A stretch of 64,000 bases of DNA from Dichetophora obliterata (lineage: Eukaryota; Arthropoda; Insecta; Diptera; Sciomyzidae): the NCBI GenBank assembly GCA_963920525.1, contig OY986439.1, positions 48,735,482 through 48,799,481 on the forward strand, read 5' to 3'. Both the position numbers and the translations under genes were made by a program. The notes beneath the pieces are model-generated. The model did no database searches, was not told the origin of the DNA, and saw nothing but the letters and a program-made list of their open reading frames with translations. Shown here in pieces: positions 59,200 to 64,000 of this stretch. The stretch's first letter is position 1. Every line of letters begins with the position of its first letter.

Positions 59200-60805
59200 G
59201 ATGTGGTGAGTGGAATTCGTAATCTAAAAAATTCTGCAAAATCTGACGGGCACGGTTTTTCTGCTTGTCTTTTTAAAAATTGTTGTTCTTCCCTTGTTAA
59301 GCCACTACTTCAAATAATTTTTAATAAATCAGTTAATACAGGAATATTTTTATCAGATTGGAAGGTGTTATCTATTTCACCTATTTTCAAGTCAGGAAAT
59401 AAAAACAATATTGCCAATTACAGGACGATTTCGAAACTTACAACAGTTCCTAAACTTTTCGAACATATAGTCAAACAAAAAATATATTTTACAGTCAAAT
59501 GTCTTATTTCACCATTTCAACACGGCTTTGTTCCATGTCGCTCGACAGTGACGAACCTTGCTTGTTTTTCGAAATATTGTATCTCCGCTTTTCATTCTGG
59601 GTGTCTAGTTGATTCAGCTTATATGGATTTTTCCAAAGCTTTTGACAAAGTTTCCCATTCGTTATTATCAATCAGTTGGCCAAGCTTGGTTTTCACTCTA
59701 AAGTCCTAACGTGGTTGACGTCATATCTAAACAACAGAAAAAGTTGCGTTGTTATTGAAAATTATAGTTCTTCGTCATTCATAGCGTCATCTGGTGTACC
59801 TCAGGGTAGCATTTTGGGTCCACTGTTATTTATATTATTCATTAATGATATCAGTTCTGTTGTTATGCATTCTTAATGCCAAGTATTTGCAGATGATCTA
59901 AAGATTTATCTCAAAATCATGGATTTATCTGATTGCTACTTACTGCAGTCTGATGTTGACGCAGTTTCTAACTGGTGCATAATAAATCGAATCTGTCTCA
60001 ATATAGAGAAATGCGTGTTTGCCACTTTCTCTAAGTCAAATCGACCTCATCCTACTTCTTATGTATAAGCTAACTCTCCATTGACATGCGTTAAGGAGGT
60101 TAAGGATCTTGGCATAATTTTTGATGCTAAATTTTCTTTTGTTTCCCACTTAAATTACATAATTCCAAAAGCATATGTGTTGTTAGCTTTCATGCGGCGA
60201 ATTAGTTCAGATTTTTTAGATGCCTATACTCTAAAATATATAGTTCGCTCAAAGTTGGAATATGCTTCTTTCATATGGAGCCCTTTTTATGATATCCATA
60301 TCTTACGGCTTGAACGTGTCCAAAAGTCTTTCATTCGGTTTTTACTCAGAACTTTACACTTCGAGGATCCTCTTCCCTCATATCAGGCGTGATGTTTACT
60401 TATTCATTTAAAGCCTCTTCAAAGTCGAAGAACAATTTCATCACTATTATTTATCTTTGATTTGGTATCGGGTAACATTGATTGTCATGCATTGTTGGAA
60501 TTAATTAATTTCAATGTTCCATCTAGATCGTTGCGAAGATCAGACATTTTTTTTATTTAGAAACTTGTAGAACAAATTATGCTATAAATTCTCCTGTACA
60601 TAGAGCGTTATCAAATTTTAATGCTTTGCCGGCTCATTGTAATATTGATTTTTCTGTGTCTAAATTCGAAATTAAAAATTTATTAAATAGCCATTTTTAA
60701 TGTATTGTTTTCCCTTCTTATATTTTTACTATTTTTATAATATATTACTATTACTGCATAGTCTGTAAGCACTTCATTCTTCATTGACTGAAATAAATAA
60801 ATAAA
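59200..60805 (+). pseudogene. 5'-truncated Jockey-type LINE (RT to poly-A tail)
   Basis: RT blocks in order on the + strand: KSDGHGFSACLFK, NYRTISKLTTVPKLFE, FQHGFVPCRSTVTNL, DFSKAFDKVSH, GVPQGSILGPLLFILFINDI, then FADDLKIY (catalytic Asp pair). A thumb region (EKCVFATFSK, VKDLGIIFD) and a C-terminal part to about 60700 follow, then an A-rich tail with TAAATAAATAAA. Frames change near 59650 and 59875, and stops occur at 60068 and 60390, so it is inactive. The endonuclease part is lacking, as expected for a 5' truncation. INDI and FADD blocks fit the Jockey clade. Confidence 0.85.
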
Positions 60806-60814
60806 AAAATAAAT

Positions 60815-60833
60815 ATACTTACTTACTTACTTA
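60815..60833 (-). repeat. (AAGT)n microsatellite forming the RTE 3' end
   Basis: About four AAGT units on the minus strand follow the stop of the RTE frame. Short 3' microsatellites instead of poly-A are typical of RTE elements. Confidence 0.75.
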
Positions 60834-62320
60834 GTTGGCGCTACAACCGTATGTCGGTCTTGGCCTCATCTAAGAATTTGCGCCAGCCATTTCTGTCTTT
60901 CGCTTGCTGGCGCCAGTTGGAAATTCCAAGCTTCGTCAGGTTGTCCTCTACTTGGTCTTTCCAACGAAGATGCGGTCGTCCTCTTCTGCGTTGACCGCCG
61001 CTGGGTACCGAATCGAATGTTTTCTTCACTGGAGCATCGTCTTTCATGCGCTGAACATGACCAAGCCAGCGAAGCCGCTCGATTTTAATGCGCTTGACTA
61101 TGTCGATGTCAGCGTACAGCTCATACAGTTCATCATTCCACCGTATTCGGTACTCGCCATTGACGCAGATTGGTCCGTAGATCTTACGAAGAATCTTTCT
61201 CTCGAATGCTCCTAAAGTCTTTTCATCTAAACTGCTCAGCGTCCAGGTTTGTGATGCGTAAAGTAGGACGGGCATGATGAGCGATTTATAGAGCGTGATT
61301 TTCGTTCGTCGAGAGAGGGCTCTGCTTCTCAATTGCCTACTGAGCCCAAAGTAACACCTGCTGGCAAGAGTTATTCTTCGTTTGATCTCAATGCTGATGT
61401 CGTTGGTTGAATTAATGCTGGATCCCAGATAAACGAAGTTCTTCACAACCTCGAAGGAGGTATTGTCAACGGTAACGTGGGTTCCAAGACGCTGGGACTG
61501 TTTGTTTGTTGACACTAAGTATTTCGTCTTATCTGCATTCACTGCCAGACCCATTCGACTTGACTCTCTTTCTAATCTAAAAAATGCTGCACTGACTTCG
61601 CGCGTATTATGGCCAATGATATCGATGTCATCAGCATACGCAAGCAGCATAACACTCTTGTAGAATATTGTGCCACTACGTCTCAGATCAGCAGCTCGGA
61701 TGATCTTTTCCATCATTAGGTTGAAAAAGTCGCACGATAAGGAATCACCTTGTCTGAAACCTCGTTTGGTAACAAATAGTGGGAAGAGGTCCTTTCCGAT
61801 TTTAACTGCACTGCTGGTGTTGCTCAGTGTCATCCTGCAAAGTCGTATTAGTTTTGCAGGAATACCAAATTCAGGTGCTTCCTTATTGAGCTGTCGAAAG
61901 CGGCTTTATAGTCGACAAAAAGATGGTGGGTGTCGACTTGTTTTTCTTGAGTCTTCTCCAAGATTTGTCGTAGCGTGAAAATCTGGTCGATGGCCGATCA
62001 GTTCTGATAAGGTCGAAAATCTGATAAGGTCCGATCAGTTCGTTTACAATGGGCTTCAATCTTTCACATAAAACGCTTGACAGGACCTTATATGCGATAT
62101 TAAGAAGGCTTATTCCACGGTAATTGGCACAGATAGTGGGATCGCCTTTCTTGTGGATTGGGCAGAGCACACTGAGATTCCAATCGTTCGGAATGCATTC
62201 GTCTGACCATATTCTGCATAGAAGCTCGTGAATGCATTTAAGTAGAGCTTCGTCTCCGTTCTTAAACAGCTCAGCAGGTAAGCCATCAGCTCCCGCGGCT
62301 TTGTAATTTTTAAGCCGAGC
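60815..62320 (-). pseudogene. 5'-truncated RTE-type LINE, tail to tail with the Jockey-type LINE
   Basis: On the minus strand, an upstream part (from about 62320) reads GADGLPAELFKNG, PIHKKGDPTICANYRGISLL and NIAYKVLS, then loses frame near 62030, where small repeats of GATCAGTTCTGATAAGG lie. A 330-codon frame (61833-60841) continues with GFRQGDSLSCDFFN, AYADDIDIIG (RT catalytic Asp pair kept), FVYLGSSI, RRTKITLYKSLI and RLRWLGHVQRM, the usual RTE C-terminus. The protein ends a few bases before an (AAGT)n run, a short 3' end of RTE type. The endonuclease is missing. Confidence 0.85.
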
Positions 62321-62329
62321 TAAAAAAAT

Positions 62330-64000
62330 ATATGTATATCCAAAAAAGTTAGGACATTTCACACTTCATAACTAAGATATGTTTCTTTTAAATAAATTAA
62401 ATTAAATAACGTATCTTTTAAAATGTCGGCGCTATAAAACGGCATATATGCGTTTTTACATATATGCGTAAAAATCTTTGATATGAATATGGTAAAATAT
62501 TTTGAAAAATAAAAAAGGGGCTACCTCATATTTGCAAATTTTTTTTATTTGATAGCTATTATCAGTGTTGCCGTTTTGGTACAATTCTACCAAAAATAGT
62601 AACTTTTTTGGCTTGGTAGGTTGGTAGACAGGTTTCTGTTTTGGTAATTTTTCAGATAAATCAATATAATTATTTTTTTCCCTTGTAAAATTTAACAAAG
62701 TAAACATTATTTACTTTGCCTTAAGAGTGTTTCAGATAGACCCCAACTCCAGAACAATGTTTTCTTAGATATGAACCAAGGCATCATATCACAAAAATTT
62801 AGAATTTTTTCCTGCTAGATTGGTCAAATCGCAGACAGTGGGTATTGCACTATAGGAAATTTTTTAAATTTTCTGGCCAAAAGTCAAAATGTACAAATGC
62901 TCTTTTCAAATTTATTTGTAGATAGGAACGATAAAGAATTCATTAAAACCCAGGAATGTGAACTTTGTTTTTTGTCAAAATCCAAATACCATTGGCTAAT
63001 GAGCTTTGAAAGCAGCGTCACTCGATCAAACTGGCGAAATTTAAAAAACTTTTTTTTTAAGCTTAATTTTGAAGTTCCATATATATAGTGAAATAAAATA
63101 TCACTGTATAAAGTAAATCCTAATATTAAATGAAAAAACTGTCTTACAGTAAGCGTAAATATTAAAGTTATAATATAGTCAAGCTTTGCTGTTAATATTA
63201 CGATGCACTTATTTGCACTTTTTGAGAAAATTAATGTTTTCTTAGGCAACCTCTACTTAAAAAAAAAGGGACGATGACTCTTAAAATACTGCTATTTACA
63301 ATTTTCTGTTAATAAAAATCAATGTCATAAAAGTTCCAAAAACTTTTACAAGAAAGGCCTGTCTTTTTTTAAAAAAGTTGGCAAAAACATACAAAAACTG
63401 TAAAAGAAGACCCGACTCTATAAAATTATTTAAAAAAAAGGCAGAATGGCTCACAGATAATTACGAAATATTAAAAGAGGAGAGAAAAGTTGCGTCTAAA
63501 ATTGTACTTCCAAATATATCTTTTTCGGAAAATAGTACATAGCAAATATCGGAAAGAAGTAAGAGAAGGAAGGAACAGAAGTAACATAACTTTATTATTT
63601 CGATTAGGAGCAAGTTCGGTGCGAAAGTGGGGGCAATCGGACTTGATAGTTGTTTTAAAGGAAAAAAATAAAAAGTATATTTTTAAATGAATCTTACGAA
63701 AGAATACGATTTCTTTTAAACAGTTTATTAGGCAATTCAAAAGGCATCGTATTGTGTCCTATTCTATTCTATACGACTGTTGTATCAACACTGTTCATGT
63801 TACACAAGCAAAATTGAGATAGGACAAATACAACCCTGCGAACTATGTTTACAAGGTAAGGTTAAGTTAAGGTGGCGGCAGGTACCGGCCCACTTAGACC
63901 AAATAAAATAAAAGAGTAATCAAGTGAAGCATTTTATTTAGGATGTTCTTAATGTAGCAGAAAGCTGTAGAAATATGTAATATTGGATCTGAAGCAAGTG
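62330..64000. other. AT-rich DNA to the right edge, no gene recognised
   Basis: Small frames here follow composition only. A patch with TTGGTAGGTTGGTAGAC (62610-62630) and CAGTGTTGCCG (62563) might be a decayed hAT tip; no partner was found. Confidence 0.4.

Noticed and set aside
60904..61215. Plus-strand frames opposite the RTE-type LINE
   Set aside because: The minus strand carries recognisable RT blocks; these are shadows.
62884..63249. 121-codon minus-strand frame near the right edge
   Set aside because: Composition-driven (Phe, Leu, Ser, Lys); no motif, no splice context, no neighbours.

Overview
The window looks like nuclear DNA of a cyclorrhaphan (higher) fly. It is strongly AT-rich, has short GT-AG introns, carries the last exon of a CBP/p300 homologue (nejire in Drosophila), and is packed with dipteran repeat types: DINE-1-like and other Helitrons, mariner, PIF/Harbinger and hAT elements, I/Loa-type, Jockey-type and RTE-type LINEs, and tRNA-derived SINEs. 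I cannot name the species. Only two host genes are visible, both on the + strand.

Region by region. 1-4560: an antisense Ty3/Gypsy retrotransposon with an apparently intact single gag-pol frame that leaves the left edge; it lies in the last nejire intron. 4836-5468: last coding exon of nejire, followed by several kb of AT-rich non-coding DNA. 11.5-21.3 kb: a dead I/Loa-type LINE that has been a target for other elements (a 264-bp TA-flanked MITE, a SINE that itself holds a Harbinger element, and an 821-bp Tc1-type foldback), then a chain of foldback and Harbinger-like elements and a dead Harbinger transposase. 21.7-26.2 kb: a composite inverted repeat with more nested MITEs.

26.86-57.05 kb: one gene for an NRF-6-like, acyltransferase-3 membrane protein. 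I reconstruct eight exons that join in frame to 726 residues, with a TATA/Inr promoter. Its introns are very unequal: 16.9, 2.7 and 8.0 kb introns filled with transposons, and four of 63-72 bp. Intron 1 holds a near-intact mariner with a catalytic Asp-to-Asn change inside a Helitron-like element, a second Helitron with good ends, a dead hAT-like transposase gene, and two hAT foldbacks.

57.1-64 kb: downstream DNA with a small TIR element, a 5'-truncated Jockey-type LINE and, tail to tail with it, a 5'-truncated RTE-type LINE.

The most interesting pattern is a set of foldback elements with hAT-like termini. Their arms are built from tandem copies of a short, often self-complementary word, and each element has a different word (30210-31212, 42902-43862, 50850-51926; less certain at 16855-18040, 18745-19693 and 52203-54745). 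Two have perfect 8-bp target duplications, one has a 7/8 duplication displaced by a later insertion, and one still encodes a hAT dimerisation domain. A second cohort shares G-rich termini and mostly 3-bp TTA/TAA/ATT duplications (Harbinger-like). All calls come from reading the sequence; no database search was run.
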